Source: Blastococcus tunisiensis (GTDB lineage: Bacteria > Actinomycetota > Actinomycetes > Mycobacteriales > Geodermatophilaceae). Taken from it: a stretch of 64,000 nt of DNA. The DNA lies in the NCBI RefSeq assembly GCF_900112815.1, contig NZ_FOND01000020.1, positions 1-64,000 of the forward strand, given 5' to 3'. Below the pieces are notes generated by a model that saw only the letters and a list, made by a program, of their open reading frames with translations, was not told where the DNA came from and made no database searches. Position numbers and translations under genes: made by a program. Positions 16,679-25,398 of the stretch are shown piece after piece. The first letter of the stretch is position 1; every line of letters begins with the position of its first letter.

Positions 16679-17893
16679 TCAGGGTCCGGCGCGGCTGAGG
16701 ATCTCGGTTCCGTCCGGCCGGTAGGTGTGCCAACGGCCGGTGCCGGGATCGCGTGCGATGCCGAATCCGCCTTCGTGACACGACGTGTGGTGCCGCTCGC
16801 AGAGCAGCGCCCCGTTGTCGCAGCTCGTCGGCCCGCCGTGCGCCCAGTGCACGACATGGTGGAAATCGCACCATTCCGGCGGGGCGTCACACCCGGCGAA
16901 GACGCAGTGCTCATCGCGGATCTCGGTCGCCCGTCGGATTCCGGCGCTGGGGGCACGCTGCTCTCGACCGGTGTCGAGCGGCAGCCCGCTCGGTCCGGTG
17001 ATGACGCGGGACACGCCCGCGTCGCACGCCAGGCGTCGCGCCGTCTCAGGGTTGATCGGTCCTGCCCACCCCAGTGAACCGCCGGCAGAGCCCGCGGCAC
17101 CTCGCTCGGCGCAGAGTGCCATCAGGTCGATGGTCACGCGCACGTGCGGCCGCTCACCGCGAACACTGGGAAGCCCGCCCGCGTCCAAGGACCGACGGGC
17201 GAGCTCGACGAGCGCGTCACCCTGCCGCTCGGCGTGGGACCGGGCATCGCCGACCGGGCGGTCGCCGTTCATCAGCGCGCCGAGTGCGGTGCGGAGGTAC
17301 TCGCCCCCGACGGCATCGAGCTCGCCGCGGAGGTGAACCCGCCCGCCGAGGCCGGAGGCCATGGTGAACCTGCGCCGCGTGTCGGCGGCGTCCTCGAGGG
17401 TGCCGTCGGGATCCACGCCGGCGACCCACTGCGCGACACCGCGGGCCGTCTCGTTCGGAGCCGTCGCCCGGGCCAGATCAGCCAGGATCGAGTCGGTCTC
17501 GTGGAGATCGATCCCCGCGTCTGCCGCCTTGGCGATCCGCCCAGGCGTCATGGCGCGGGTGATGACCCGCGCGTGAGTCGCGCTGATCGCCCCCTCGGCG
17601 AACGCCGCGGCCGTCGCGGGGAGCTGCTCCAGCCGGCGGCCGGTCGAGACCGTCGCCGTCGCCTCGGCGGGAGCCATCCGGCAGCTGCCGCGGAGCCACG
17701 CCTTCATCGAGACAGCGCCGTCGCGGCGGTAGGCCTCCCGCCGATCGGCGGCGCGCACAGCAGACGTGAGGACGGCAGTCACCCGGTTGGTCGCGGTCAC
17801 GAGGCCCGAGACGAAGTCGAGCAGGGCGTCAGGGGACAGCTCGGCGAGGTCGGCCTCGGTCACGTCGTCGAGGGCGGAGAGCAGCTCGGACAC
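16679..17893 (-). CDS. DUF222 / HNH endonuclease domain protein (13E12-like)
   Basis: 404 residues. The DUF222 region covers about 1-300 (TEADLAELSPDALLDFVSGLVTATNRVTA near the start). The C-terminal HNH nuclease core contains CVFAGCDAPPEWCDFHHVVHWAHGGPTSCDNGALLCERHHTSCHEGG, with the HH, the asparagine and the final HH present along with the CxxC zinc pair. It is clearly a different subtype from the gene at the left edge, with a short tail. Start choice: GTG at 17893, with GGGGAGGG just upstream; a GTG at 17896 is equally possible. An inverted repeat lies about 65 bases upstream. Confidence 0.9.
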   Translation of the reverse strand: MSELLSALDDVTEADLAELSPDALLDFVSGLVTATNRVTAVLTSAVRAADRREAYRRDGAVSMKAWLRGSCRMAPAEATATVSTGRRLEQLPATAAAFAEGAISATHARVITRAMTPGRIAKAADAGIDLHETDSILADLARATAPNETARGVAQWVAGVDPDGTLEDAADTRRRFTMASGLGGRVHLRGELDAVGGEYLRTALGALMNGDRPVGDARSHAERQGDALVELARRSLDAGGLPSVRGERPHVRVTIDLMALCAERGAAGSAGGSLGWAGPINPETARRLACDAGVSRVITGPSGLPLDTGREQRAPSAGIRRATEIRDEHCVFAGCDAPPEWCDFHHVVHWAHGGPTSCDNGALLCERHHTSCHEGGFGIARDPGTGRWHTYRPDGTEILSRAGP

Positions 17894-17956
17894 CACGCCC
17901 TCCCCTCGCTCCCCATCCGGTCGACACGTCGAGCCTAGGGCAGGGGTACGACAGAA

Positions 17957-17987
17957 AAGTGCAGGTCGGAAGCCTGAACCGGCACTT
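17957..17987. repeat. Imperfect inverted repeat upstream of DUF222/HNH gene
   Basis: AAGTGCAGGT at 17957-17966 pairs with ACCGGCACTT at 17978-17987 (nine of ten positions) across an 11-base spacer. It sits 64 bases upstream of the HNH gene start and could be an operator, or a terminus or target of a mobile unit. No second copy was noticed in the window. Confidence 0.5.
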
Positions 17988-18129
17988 CTGGCGGCCGGAT
18001 TTGGCGGACCGCAGCCGACGCACGAGACGACACGAGGCAGCCACGCGGCGACGTCGACCAGGCCCTCAGCGTCGCGTGCGAGCCTCGACCCGAGGCGCCG
18101 GGAGCACCCCGCAGAACCCGAGGAGACGC

Positions 18130-18317
18130 GTGACCGAGGCCCGCCAGCCGGTCGACGAGCTGTGGAGCTACCGCAACGTCCTCCGGGACGACGGTGTCTC
18201 GACCATCGAGTCGCCCGCGGGATCGCCGACGACCTGACGGCCGCGCTCGCAGAGTTCGAGGCGGTCGCCATGGCGCTCGAAGAGGCGGGCGGCTCGGGCC
18301 GGCCCGCTGCCGGCTGA
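18130..18317 (+). pseudogene. Deleted remnant of a type I restriction methylase subunit (hsdM-like)
   Basis: A GTG at 18130 preceded by GGAGACGC opens VTEARQPVDELWSYRNVLRDDGVST, which resembles the start of HsdM proteins (LWSYxNVLRDDG...). About 25 codons in, the reading changes frame, and the second frame gives [24 protein letters not shown] up to the stop at 18317. That resembles the helical HsdM C-terminus. The catalytic core and several hundred codons are missing, so this looks like an internal deletion that left both ends. The assignment is from remembered family patterns. The rest of the gap 17894-18354 shows only the inverted repeat above. Confidence 0.45.
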
Positions 18318-18354
18318 CCTCGCGCGGGCGAGCCTCGCGGGTCAGGATCAGCCC

Positions 18355-19989
18355 ATGAGCGACCCCCGCGCCGGACAGCCCGCCCAGCCCAGCGACCTGG
18401 TCGACGTCCCCGCGCTCGTCAGTGCCTACTACACCGTCGAGCCCGATCCCGCGGAGCCGGCGCAGCAGGTGGCCTTCGGCACCTCGGGGCACCGCGGCTC
18501 GAGCCTCGACGCGGCCTTCAACGAGGCGCACATCCTGGCCACCACCCAGGCCATCTGCGAGTACCGGGCCGAGCAGGGGGTCGACGGTCCGCTGTTCCTC
18601 GGCCGCGACACCCACGCGCTCTCCGAGCCGGCCTGGGCGACGGCGCTGGAGGTGCTGGCCGCCAACGACGTGACGGTGCTGGTCGACGCCGGCGAGCGGT
18701 ACACGCCCACGCCGGCGGTCAGCCACGCCATCCTGGCCGCGAACCGCGGCGGGAACGGCGGCCGGGCCGACGGCATCGTCGTCACCCCGTCGCACAACCC
18801 GCCCCGGGACGGCGGCTTCAAGTACAACCCGCCGCACGGCGGCCCGGCCGACACCGATGCCACCGGCTGGATCGCCGGCCGGGCCAACGACCTGCTGCGG
18901 GCCGGGCTCAGCGGCGTCCGGCGGGTGCCCCTGGAGCAGGCCCGCCGCGCGGCCGAGGGCTACGACTTCCTCGGCCGCTACGTCGACGACCTGCCGGACG
19001 TCGTCGACCTCGACGCGATCCGGGACGCCGGCGTGCGGATCGGCGCGGACCCCCTCGGCGGGGCCAGCGTCGACTACTGGGCCGCCATCGCCGAGCGGCA
19101 CCGGCTCGACCTCACGGTGGTCAACCCGCTGGTCGACCCCACCTGGCGGTTCATGACGCTGGACTGGGACGGGAAGATCCGGATGGACTGCTCCTCCCCC
19201 TCGGCGATGGCGTCCCTCGTCGGCCGCCGGGACGAGTTCCAGATCGCCACCGGCAACGACGCCGACGCCGATCGGCACGGCATCGTCACCCCGGACGCCG
19301 GCCTGATGAACCCCAACCACTTCCTGGCCGTCGCGATCGCCTACCTGCTGAGCCACCGCCCCGGCTGGCCGGCCGGGGCGGCCGTCGGCAAGACCCTGGT
19401 GTCCAGCTCGCTGATCGACCGGGTGGTGGCCGACCTCGGCCGCACCCTGGTCGAGGTCCCGGTGGGCTTCAAGTGGTTCGTGCCCGGCCTGCTCGACGGG
19501 TCGGTCGGCTTCGGGGGGGAGGAGTCGGCCGGGGCCTCGTTCCTGCGGCGGGACGGCGGGGTCTGGACGACGGACAAGGACGGCATCCTGCTGGCCCTGC
19601 TGGCCGCCGAGATCCAGGCCGTGACGGGCCGGTCCCCCTCGAAGCTGCACCGGCAGCTCACCGAGCACTTCGGCGAGTCCGCCTACGCGCGCATCGACGC
19701 ACCGGCGAACCGGCAGCAGAAGGCGGCGCTCGGGAAGCTCTCCGCCGACGACGTGACCGCCACCGAGCTGGCGGGTGAGCCGATCACCGCCACGCTGACC
19801 CGGGCGCCGGGCAACGACGCCGCGATCGGCGGGCTCAAGGTGACCACGGAGAACGCCTGGTTCGCCGCCCGCCCGTCCGGGACCGAGGACGTCTACAAGA
19901 TCTACGCCGAGTCCTTCCGCGGCCCCGAGCACCTCGCGCAGGTGCAGGAGGAGGCCCGGGCCGTGGTCACCGCCGCGCTGGGGGGCTGA
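18355..19989 (+). CDS. pgm: Phosphoglucomutase (alpha-D-glucose specific)
   Basis: 544 residues, full length for the bacterial alpha-D-phosphohexomutase family that interconverts glucose-1- and glucose-6-phosphate. Visible motifs are [10 protein letters not shown] at the N-terminus, the phosphoserine loop [19 protein letters not shown] (active serine near residue 145), the metal loop [11 protein letters not shown], the sugar-binding [15 protein letters not shown], and the C-terminal phosphate loop [15 protein letters not shown]. It feeds glucose-1-phosphate to glycogen, trehalose or UDP-glucose synthesis, which may link it to otsA-otsB further along. The ATG is the first codon after a GGATCAGCCC leader with no strong Shine-Dalgarno sequence. 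Confidence 0.95.
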   Translation: MSDPRAGQPAQPSDLVDVPALVSAYYTVEPDPAEPAQQVAFGTSGHRGSSLDAAFNEAHILATTQAICEYRAEQGVDGPLFLGRDTHALSEPAWATALEVLAANDVTVLVDAGERYTPTPAVSHAILAANRGGNGGRADGIVVTPSHNPPRDGGFKYNPPHGGPADTDATGWIAGRANDLLRAGLSGVRRVPLEQARRAAEGYDFLGRYVDDLPDVVDLDAIRDAGVRIGADPLGGASVDYWAAIAERHRLDLTVVNPLVDPTWRFMTLDWDGKIRMDCSSPSAMASLVGRRDEFQIATGNDADADRHGIVTPDAGLMNPNHFLAVAIAYLLSHRPGWPAGAAVGKTLVSSSLIDRVVADLGRTLVEVPVGFKWFVPGLLDGSVGFGGEESAGASFLRRDGGVWTTDKDGILLALLAAEIQAVTGRSPSKLHRQLTEHFGESAYARIDAPANRQQKAALGKLSADDVTATELAGEPITATLTRAPGNDAAIGGLKVTTENAWFAARPSGTEDVYKIYAESFRGPEHLAQVQEEARAVVTAALGG

Positions 19990-19990
19990 C

Positions 19991-20332
19991 GTGCCCTCCG
20001 GCCGCCCGGTCGGCTCCCTCGTCGCGGCGCTGCTCGTCACCGCCAGCGCCGGCTGCGGGGACGACCGGCGGACGGTCGCGCTCATCGATGCGGCGCTGGT
20101 CGAGCCCGACACGGTGCAGCTGTCGGTCGGGTCCTGCGACGGGGACCCGGAGATCAGCCGGCTCGTCGCCGGGCCACGGCAGGTCCAGGTGGAGGTGACC
20201 GCGACGGTGCGCGAGACCGGGGACCAGTGCGCCGACGCGGTGGAGCTCGTCCTGGACGAGCCCCTCGGCCAGCGGGTGCTGATCGACCTCACCTCCGGCG
20301 GGGCGGTGCCCGTCGGCGGCCCGACCGGCTAG
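19991..20332 (+). CDS. Putative small lipoprotein
   Basis: 113 residues from the GTG one base after the pgm stop. An N-terminal hydrophobic stretch, GSLVAALLVTASAGC, ends in a lipobox-like ASAGC (cysteine at about 22), so the mature protein is probably lipid-anchored. The remainder is a small acidic beta-rich domain with two further cysteines (SCDGD, QCADAVELVLD) that might form a disulfide. No family recognised. Close spacing suggests co-transcription with pgm. Confidence 0.6.
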   Translation: MPSGRPVGSLVAALLVTASAGCGDDRRTVALIDAALVEPDTVQLSVGSCDGDPEISRLVAGPRQVQVEVTATVRETGDQCADAVELVLDEPLGQRVLIDLTSGGAVPVGGPTG

Positions 20333-20404
20333 CGGGTTCCGCCCAGCTCGGACGGTGCGCCCGCGGCGGGGGCGCTGTCCGGGCGGCGGCGGTCGATACA
20401 CCCC

Positions 20405-20434
20405 TGTATCGGATGCATCGGTGCATCGAATACA
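20405..20434. promoter_or_regulatory. Operator-like inverted repeat before the TetR gene
   Basis: TGTATCGGATGCA (20405-20417) and TGCATCGAATACA (20422-20434) form an inverted repeat with 11 of 13 matching positions and a 4-base centre. It ends 10 bases before the GTG of the TetR gene. A third half-site, GATACA (20395-20400), precedes it. This is the expected position for an autoregulatory TetR operator that would also control the efflux gene. Confidence 0.75.
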
Positions 20435-20444
20435 GTCCTGCATC

Positions 20445-21068
20445 GTGACGGTGGAGGAGGTGACCCGCCCCAGGCGACGCCGGGCGGAGACCGTCGAGCG
20501 TCTGCTCGACGCGGCCCTGGAGACCTTCGCCGAGGTGGGCTTCGCCGCCGCGAGCGTGGAGGACATCTGCCGGCGGGGCGGGTTCACCCGGGGTGCCTTC
20601 TACTCCAGCTTCCGCACGAAGGACGAACTGTTCGGGGCGCTGTTCCTGCGCGAGACGGCACGCACCCTGGCCCTCGCCGAGCAGCAGCTGCAGGGCATCG
20701 AGCACGAGTCCGACCCGGTGACCGCCGCCGTCGGGCGCTGCCTGTCCAGCTTCCGCGCCGACCGCAGCTGGGTGCTGGTGCTCACCGAGTACCGGCTGCA
20801 CGCGGCCCGCCACCCGGAGGCCGCCGCCGCGCTGCTCGAGCACTCCACCGGTGTGCTCGCCCAGCTCACCGCCCTGATCGAGGACGGCGTCGCGCGCGCC
20901 GGCCTCCGGCTCACCCTCCCCGCCGCCCGGCTGGCCAGCATGATCCTCGCGCTGCACGACGGGCTGGTGGTCGCCCAGGCCACCGACCCGGTCGGCTCCG
21001 ACGACACCTCCGACCTCGAGCGGACCGCACTGCTCCTCCTGCTCCGTTCCGCCGTCCTCCCCTCCTGA
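20445..21068 (+). CDS. TetR-family transcriptional regulator
   Basis: 207 residues. The N-terminal DNA-binding domain (about 8-55) has the TetR pattern: RAETVERLLDAALETFAEVGFAAASVEDICRRGGFTRGAFYSSFRTKDELFGALF. The C-terminal helical domain is of unknown ligand specificity. It starts inside the downstream flank of its own probable operator and is followed after 28 bases by an MMPL transporter, the usual repressor-pump arrangement. The GTG at 20445 was chosen because residues upstream are not TetR-like and overlap the operator. Confidence 0.92.
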   Translation: MTVEEVTRPRRRRAETVERLLDAALETFAEVGFAAASVEDICRRGGFTRGAFYSSFRTKDELFGALFLRETARTLALAEQQLQGIEHESDPVTAAVGRCLSSFRADRSWVLVLTEYRLHAARHPEAAAALLEHSTGVLAQLTALIEDGVARAGLRLTLPAARLASMILALHDGLVVAQATDPVGSDDTSDLERTALLLLLRSAVLPS

Positions 21069-21096
21069 GCCCCCCGATCCCGGAGACCTCTTCCCC

Positions 21097-23346
21097 ATGG
21101 CTGCACTGCTCGCCCGGCTCGGCCGCGCGTCCTTCCGTTCCCGCGGCATCGTCTCGGCGGTGTGGCTCGTCGTCCTCGGGGCCGTCGTCGCCCTGCTGGT
21201 CGGGGTCGGGGGGAGCTTCGACGACGAGTTCACGATCCCCGGCTCGGAGTCGCAGGCGGCGCTGAACCGGCTGCACGAGCTCTCCCCCGGGGCCGCGGGC
21301 GCCGGCGCGGAGATCGTCTTCGTGGCGCCCGAGGGGTCCACGGTCGCCGACCCCGCCGTGGCCGGCGCGATCGAGCAGGTCGTCGCCGCCGCCGGGCAGG
21401 CGCCGCAGGTCGAGGGCGTGGTCAGCCCGTTCGACGCCCAGCTGATCTCCCCCGACGGCCGCGCGGCACTGGCGCAGGTCCAGTACGGCGTGGGCAACGA
21501 GCTGCTGGAGGAGGGTTCCGTCGACGCCCTGCTCGAGACCACGGAGGCCGCGGAGGACGCCGGTCTCGAGGTCGCCGTCGGCGGCAACGCGTTCACGACC
21601 ACCGGTGTCACCATCGGCCCGCTGGAGTTCGTCGGCGTCGGGGTCGCCGTCCTCGTCCTCGTCCTGACCTTCGGCTCGCTGCTGGCGGCCGGGATGAACC
21701 TGCTGACCGCGGTCATCGGCATCGCGGTCGGCCTGGGCGGGCTGCTCCTCACCTCGAACCTGGTCACGCTGTCCTCGACGGCCCCCACGCTGGCGCTGAT
21801 GATCGGCCTGGCGGTCGGCATCGACTACACGCTGTTCATCCTGTCCCGGCACCGCACCCAGCTGGCGGCGGGGATGGACCCCGAGGAGTCCGCCGCGCGC
21901 GCGGTCGGCACCGCCGGCTCCGCGGTGGTGTTCGCCGGTCTCACCGTGATCATCGCGCTCTCCGGGCTGGCCGTCGTCGGCATCCCGTTCCTCACCGTCA
22001 TGGGCGTCGGCGCCGCCGGCACGGTCCTCGTCGCGGTCCTCGTCGCGCTCACCCTGCTGCCGGCCCTCCTCGGGTTCGCCGGGCGGCGGCTGGCCCCGAA
22101 GCCGGGTTCGCGGGCCGAGCGGCGGGAGCAGGACGACGCCCGGGAGAGCACCGGCTCGGGTGGCTCGATGGGGGCCCGGTGGACCCGGCTGGTCACTCGC
22201 CGCCCCCTCCTCACCGTCGTCGCGGTCCTGGCCGGCCTGCTCGTCCTCGCCATCCCCGCCCCGCAGCTGGAGCTGGCGCTGCCCGACAACTCCACCGCCG
22301 GGGAGGAGACCCCGCAGCGGCAGGCCTACGACCTGATCAGCGAGTACTTCGGCCCCGGCCTCAACGGGCCGCTGGTCGTGCTGGTGGAGGGCCTGGACGC
22401 GGGCGCCGGGCAGCAGGCGCTGCAGCAGATCGCGGCCGAGATCGGCGGCGTCCCCACGGGCGCGCCCGGCGAGTTCGAGGGCGGCCTGGACGGCGTCCTG
22501 TACGCGCAGCCCACCCCGCTGCCCGACGGCGGCTCCGGCATCGTGAGCGTCATCCCGGAGACGGGGCCGCAGGAGGAGGAGACGAACGTCCTCGTCGGCG
22601 ACCTGCGCGACCTGGCCGCGGACCTGGAGGCCGAGACCGGCGCCGACCTGGCCGTGACCGGGCAGACCGCCGTCGCGATCGACGTCTCCGACCGGCTGGC
22701 CGACGCGCTGCTGCCGTTCGCGCTGGTCGTCGTCGGCCTGGCGCTGGTCCTGCTGTTGCTGGTCTTCCGCTCGATCCTGGTGCCGATCAAGGCCGCGGCC
22801 GGCTTCCTGCTCTCGGTGGCCGCCTCGTTCGGTGCCGTCGTGGCGGTCTTCCAGTGGGGCTGGCTGTCCGACCTGTTCGGCGTGCCCAGCACCGGCCCGG
22901 TGATCAGCTTCCTGCCGATCATGCTCATGGCCATCCTCTTCGGCCTGGCCATGGACTACGAGGTCTTCCTGGTGTCCCGGATGCGCGAGGAGTACGTGCA
23001 CGGCGCCGCCCCGCGCGAGGCGGTGATCAGCGGCGCCCGGCACGCCGCCCGCGTCGTCGTGGCCGCGGCCCTGATCATGTTCTCGGTGTTCGCCAGCTTC
23101 GTGACCATCGAGGACGTCATCGTCAAGGCGATCGCCTTCGGCCTCGCCGTGGGCATCCTGATCGACGCCTTCCTCGTGCGGATGACCCTGGTCCCCGCCG
23201 TCCTCGCCCTGCTGGGCCGCTCGGCCTGGTGGCTGCCCCGCTGGCTGGACCGGGCGCTGCCGGATCTGGACGTCGAGGGTGCGCGTCTCGGGTCGTCCCC
23301 CGCGGCCGATGCGTCGTCCCGTCCGGTGGCCACGCCCGCCGGCTGA
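21097..23346 (+). CDS. MMPL/RND-family membrane transporter
   Basis: 749 residues with about 12 membrane helices in two repeats, the MMPL plan: TM1 near 17-37, then a periplasmic loop to about 170, a helix bundle to about 330 containing GLAVGIDYTLFILSRHR, a second loop, and a second bundle with FGLAMDYEVFLVSRMREEY. The Asp-Tyr pair in each GxxxDY motif is the proton-relay signature of the family (MmpL3 and relatives). Substrates may be lipids or drugs; the adjacent TetR gene favours inducible efflux. A strong hairpin terminator follows the stop by 9 bases. Confidence 0.93.
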   Translation: MAALLARLGRASFRSRGIVSAVWLVVLGAVVALLVGVGGSFDDEFTIPGSESQAALNRLHELSPGAAGAGAEIVFVAPEGSTVADPAVAGAIEQVVAAAGQAPQVEGVVSPFDAQLISPDGRAALAQVQYGVGNELLEEGSVDALLETTEAAEDAGLEVAVGGNAFTTTGVTIGPLEFVGVGVAVLVLVLTFGSLLAAGMNLLTAVIGIAVGLGGLLLTSNLVTLSSTAPTLALMIGLAVGIDYTLFILSRHRTQLAAGMDPEESAARAVGTAGSAVVFAGLTVIIALSGLAVVGIPFLTVMGVGAAGTVLVAVLVALTLLPALLGFAGRRLAPKPGSRAERREQDDARESTGSGGSMGARWTRLVTRRPLLTVVAVLAGLLVLAIPAPQLELALPDNSTAGEETPQRQAYDLISEYFGPGLNGPLVVLVEGLDAGAGQQALQQIAAEIGGVPTGAPGEFEGGLDGVLYAQPTPLPDGGSGIVSVIPETGPQEEETNVLVGDLRDLAADLEAETGADLAVTGQTAVAIDVSDRLADALLPFALVVVGLALVLLLLVFRSILVPIKAAAGFLLSVAASFGAVVAVFQWGWLSDLFGVPSTGPVISFLPIMLMAILFGLAMDYEVFLVSRMREEYVHGAAPREAVISGARHAARVVVAAALIMFSVFASFVTIEDVIVKAIAFGLAVGILIDAFLVRMTLVPAVLALLGRSAWWLPRWLDRALPDLDVEGARLGSSPAADASSRPVATPAG

Positions 23347-23354
23347 ACCCCGAT

Positions 23355-23395
23355 GCACGGAGGCCCGCTCCCCCTGTGGGAGCGGGCCTCCGTGC
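23355..23395 (+). terminator. Strong hairpin terminator after the MMPL gene
   Basis: GCACGGAGGCCCGCTCC (23355-23371) and its exact complement at 23379-23395 form a 17-bp perfect stem with a 7-base loop, directly downstream of the transporter stop. No T-tract follows, as is common in actinobacteria. Confidence 0.85.
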
Positions 23396-23573
23396 GTGTC
23401 CGGGCCGGTCGGTCCGGCAGCGGGCCCCAGCTCGCGGACCGATCCGCTCGTCGACGCGACCGCGGCGGTGATCAGCGCGGTGCGGAGGGAGGAGTGGTGC
23501 GGAGGCGACCCCTCCGGGTGAGTCGCACCGCGGTGTGCCGGGATCGCCACGCACGGTCGGCCAGACTGGCGGG

Positions 23574-24290
23574 ATGACCGGGAACGGCGGAGCGCAGGAC
23601 TGGGACGCCTACCCGCCGGGCGCCCAGCCGGCCGCGACGGCGGCCGCGTCGCCCCCTGGCCACGGCCCGTTCCCTGGCTACGGCCCGTTCCCTGGCTACG
23701 GCCCGTTCCCTGGCTACGGCCCGCCCCCGGGATACGGCCCGCCCCCTGGCTACGGCTCGCCCCCTGGCGGCCCGTCTGCCGGCTACGCCCCGTCTGCCGG
23801 CTACGCCCCGTCTGCCGGCTACGCCCCGTCTGCTGGTTACGGCCCGCCGCCCGGCTACGGCCCGCCGTCGTGGGCCGCCGCGCCGTGGCCGCACGGACCC
23901 GCCCGCCCGGCCGTCGCCACGGCCGCCGTCGCCCTCGGGTTCGTCACCGGGGGGCTCACCCTCCTGGTCGTCCTGGGCGTGCTCCTCTCCGTCCTCCGGG
24001 GCGACGACGACCCCTCGACCGTGCTCATGCTGCTGGGCCTCCCCTGCGCGGCCGCCGTGGTCGTCGGCGCCGCCCGCCTGCTGGGGCGGGGGTCGGCGTT
24101 CCTGCTCTTCCGGGGCGCGGTCGCATCGGTCGGCGTCCTGGTGCTGGTCGGGGCCGTCGGGCTGGCGACGCTCTACGGCGACGCGATGGTCGGCATGCTG
24201 GTGATCGTCGTGCTGGCGCTGCCGTTGCCGATCCTGACCGCGGTGTTCGCCGCCCAGCCGCGGGTGCGCGGCTGGGCGTCCGGCGGGTGA
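23574..24290 (+). CDS. Membrane protein with Gly-Pro-Tyr-rich repetitive N-terminus
   Basis: 238 residues. Residues about 30-100 are hexapeptide-like repeats (GPFPGY three times, GPPPGY, then PSAGYA several times), a flexible Pro/Gly/Tyr tract. Four hydrophobic segments follow (about 117-140, 150-170, 178-198, 207-227). The plan, a disordered tract plus a small membrane domain, is common among actinobacterial membrane proteins of unknown role. The ATG at 23574 was chosen over a GTG 13 codons upstream because coding character begins there. Confidence 0.75.
   Translation: MTGNGGAQDWDAYPPGAQPAATAAASPPGHGPFPGYGPFPGYGPFPGYGPPPGYGPPPGYGSPPGGPSAGYAPSAGYAPSAGYAPSAGYGPPPGYGPPSWAAAPWPHGPARPAVATAAVALGFVTGGLTLLVVLGVLLSVLRGDDDPSTVLMLLGLPCAAAVVVGAARLLGRGSAFLLFRGAVASVGVLVLVGAVGLATLYGDAMVGMLVIVVLALPLPILTAVFAAQPRVRGWASGG
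23661..23868 (+). repeat. In-gene tandem repeats encoding Gly-Pro-Tyr hexapeptides
   Basis: An 18-base unit (GGCCCGTTCCCTGGCTAC) is repeated three times exactly, followed by diverged units and then an 18-base block containing CCGTCTGCCGGCTACGC four times. Near-identity at third positions points to recent expansion by slippage. Confidence 0.85.
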
Positions 24291-24309
24291 GCACCGGCGC
24301 CCCGGCCGG

Positions 24310-25209
24310 TCAGGTCGACCGGCGGCGGCGGGCCTTGTCGGCGTACATGGCGTCGTCGGCCTCGCGGACGACCCGCTCGTAGACCTCGCCGGGCTGCACC
24401 CCGCCGACGACCGAGCCGATGCCGATGCTCAGGCCCACCGTGACCGTCGTCCCGTCGAGCACCAGCGGCTCGGTCGCCTGCGCCCGCACGCGGTCGGCGA
24501 GCACCTGCGCGTCGGCGAGCTCGGTGTTCTCGCACACGATGCTGAACTCGTCGCCGCCCAGGCGGGCCGCGGTGTCACTGGCCCTCAGCACCGAGCGCAG
24601 CCGCTCGGCGAGGGTCACCAGCACCAGGTCGCCGATCGGGTGGCCGAGCTCGTCGTTGACGGCCTTGAACCCGTCGAGATCGATGATCAGCACGCAGGTG
24701 GGCGTGTTCTCCCGGTTGCCCCGCTCGAGCGCGTGCCAGAGCCGGTCCTGGAACAGCAGCCGGTTGGGCAGCCCGGTGAGCGGGTCGTGCAGGGAGCGGT
24801 GCACCAGCTGGGCCTCGAGCTCCTTCCGCTCGGTGATGTCCTCCACGATCATCACCAGGTGGGCGGCCTGGCCGTCCGGGCTCTCGGCGACCCACGACGC
24901 GGTGACCTGCACCGGCACGACGGTGCCGCCGGCCCCCTGCAGCCGGGTCTCGTGCCGCAGCGGGCGGACGGGGGCGGCGATCCAGGAGGCGTGCGCCGCG
25001 TGGGCGGCCGGTGCGGCGTCGGGGTGCAGCTGGTCGAGCACCGACCGGCCGGTGACCTCGTCCTCGGTGCGGCCCAGCATCGCGCAGAGGGCCGGGTTCG
25101 CGTCGACCAGCACGCCCGACGGGGTGGTCAGGGCGATGCCCATGGGGGCATTGGCGAACACGCTCCGCCGGTCCGCCGGCGGCGGCGACACATCCACCTC
25201 GATCACCAT
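24310..25209 (-). CDS. PAS-GGDEF diguanylate cyclase
   Basis: 299 residues. A PAS domain covers about 15-130 (GIALTTPSGVLVDANPALCAMLGRTEDEV ... VMIVEDITERKELE), then a GGDEF domain from about 135. The active-site loop is LGGDEF (217-222), and the product-inhibition site RASD lies five residues before it (209-212). It therefore looks like an active, feedback-controlled c-di-GMP synthase. There is no EAL domain or membrane segment, so the enzyme is cytosolic and senses through PAS. GGAGAAGG lies before the ATG. It is convergent with the preceding repeat protein, 19 bases apart. Confidence 0.93.
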   Translation of the reverse strand: MVIEVDVSPPPADRRSVFANAPMGIALTTPSGVLVDANPALCAMLGRTEDEVTGRSVLDQLHPDAAPAAHAAHASWIAAPVRPLRHETRLQGAGGTVVPVQVTASWVAESPDGQAAHLVMIVEDITERKELEAQLVHRSLHDPLTGLPNRLLFQDRLWHALERGNRENTPTCVLIIDLDGFKAVNDELGHPIGDLVLVTLAERLRSVLRASDTAARLGGDEFSIVCENTELADAQVLADRVRAQATEPLVLDGTTVTVGLSIGIGSVVGGVQPGEVYERVVREADDAMYADKARRRRST

Positions 25210-25398
25210 TCACCTTCTCCCCCTGCGTGCATCCTGCGTCACCGGTACCCCGTTCCCGGCGTTGGACCGCACGGAACCGTTCCGAGTCGTCGGATCGGGG
25301 CCGCGCCGCGGCCCGGACCTGTGCCGGGGGGTTCCGCCCGCGGCCGTCGGCCGTGGGGTGGAGGATGCGGGGGACCACTGACAACGGAGGAGTCCGGT

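Noticed and set aside
21162-23471. 769-codon alternative frame over the MMPL gene
   Set aside because: Arg/Gly-rich composition typical of a GC-rich shadow frame; the MMPL frame has motifs and helices.
23661-23868. Regular repeats that might suggest a CRISPR array
   Set aside because: They are in frame, have no spacers, and encode Gly-Pro-Tyr units of a membrane protein.
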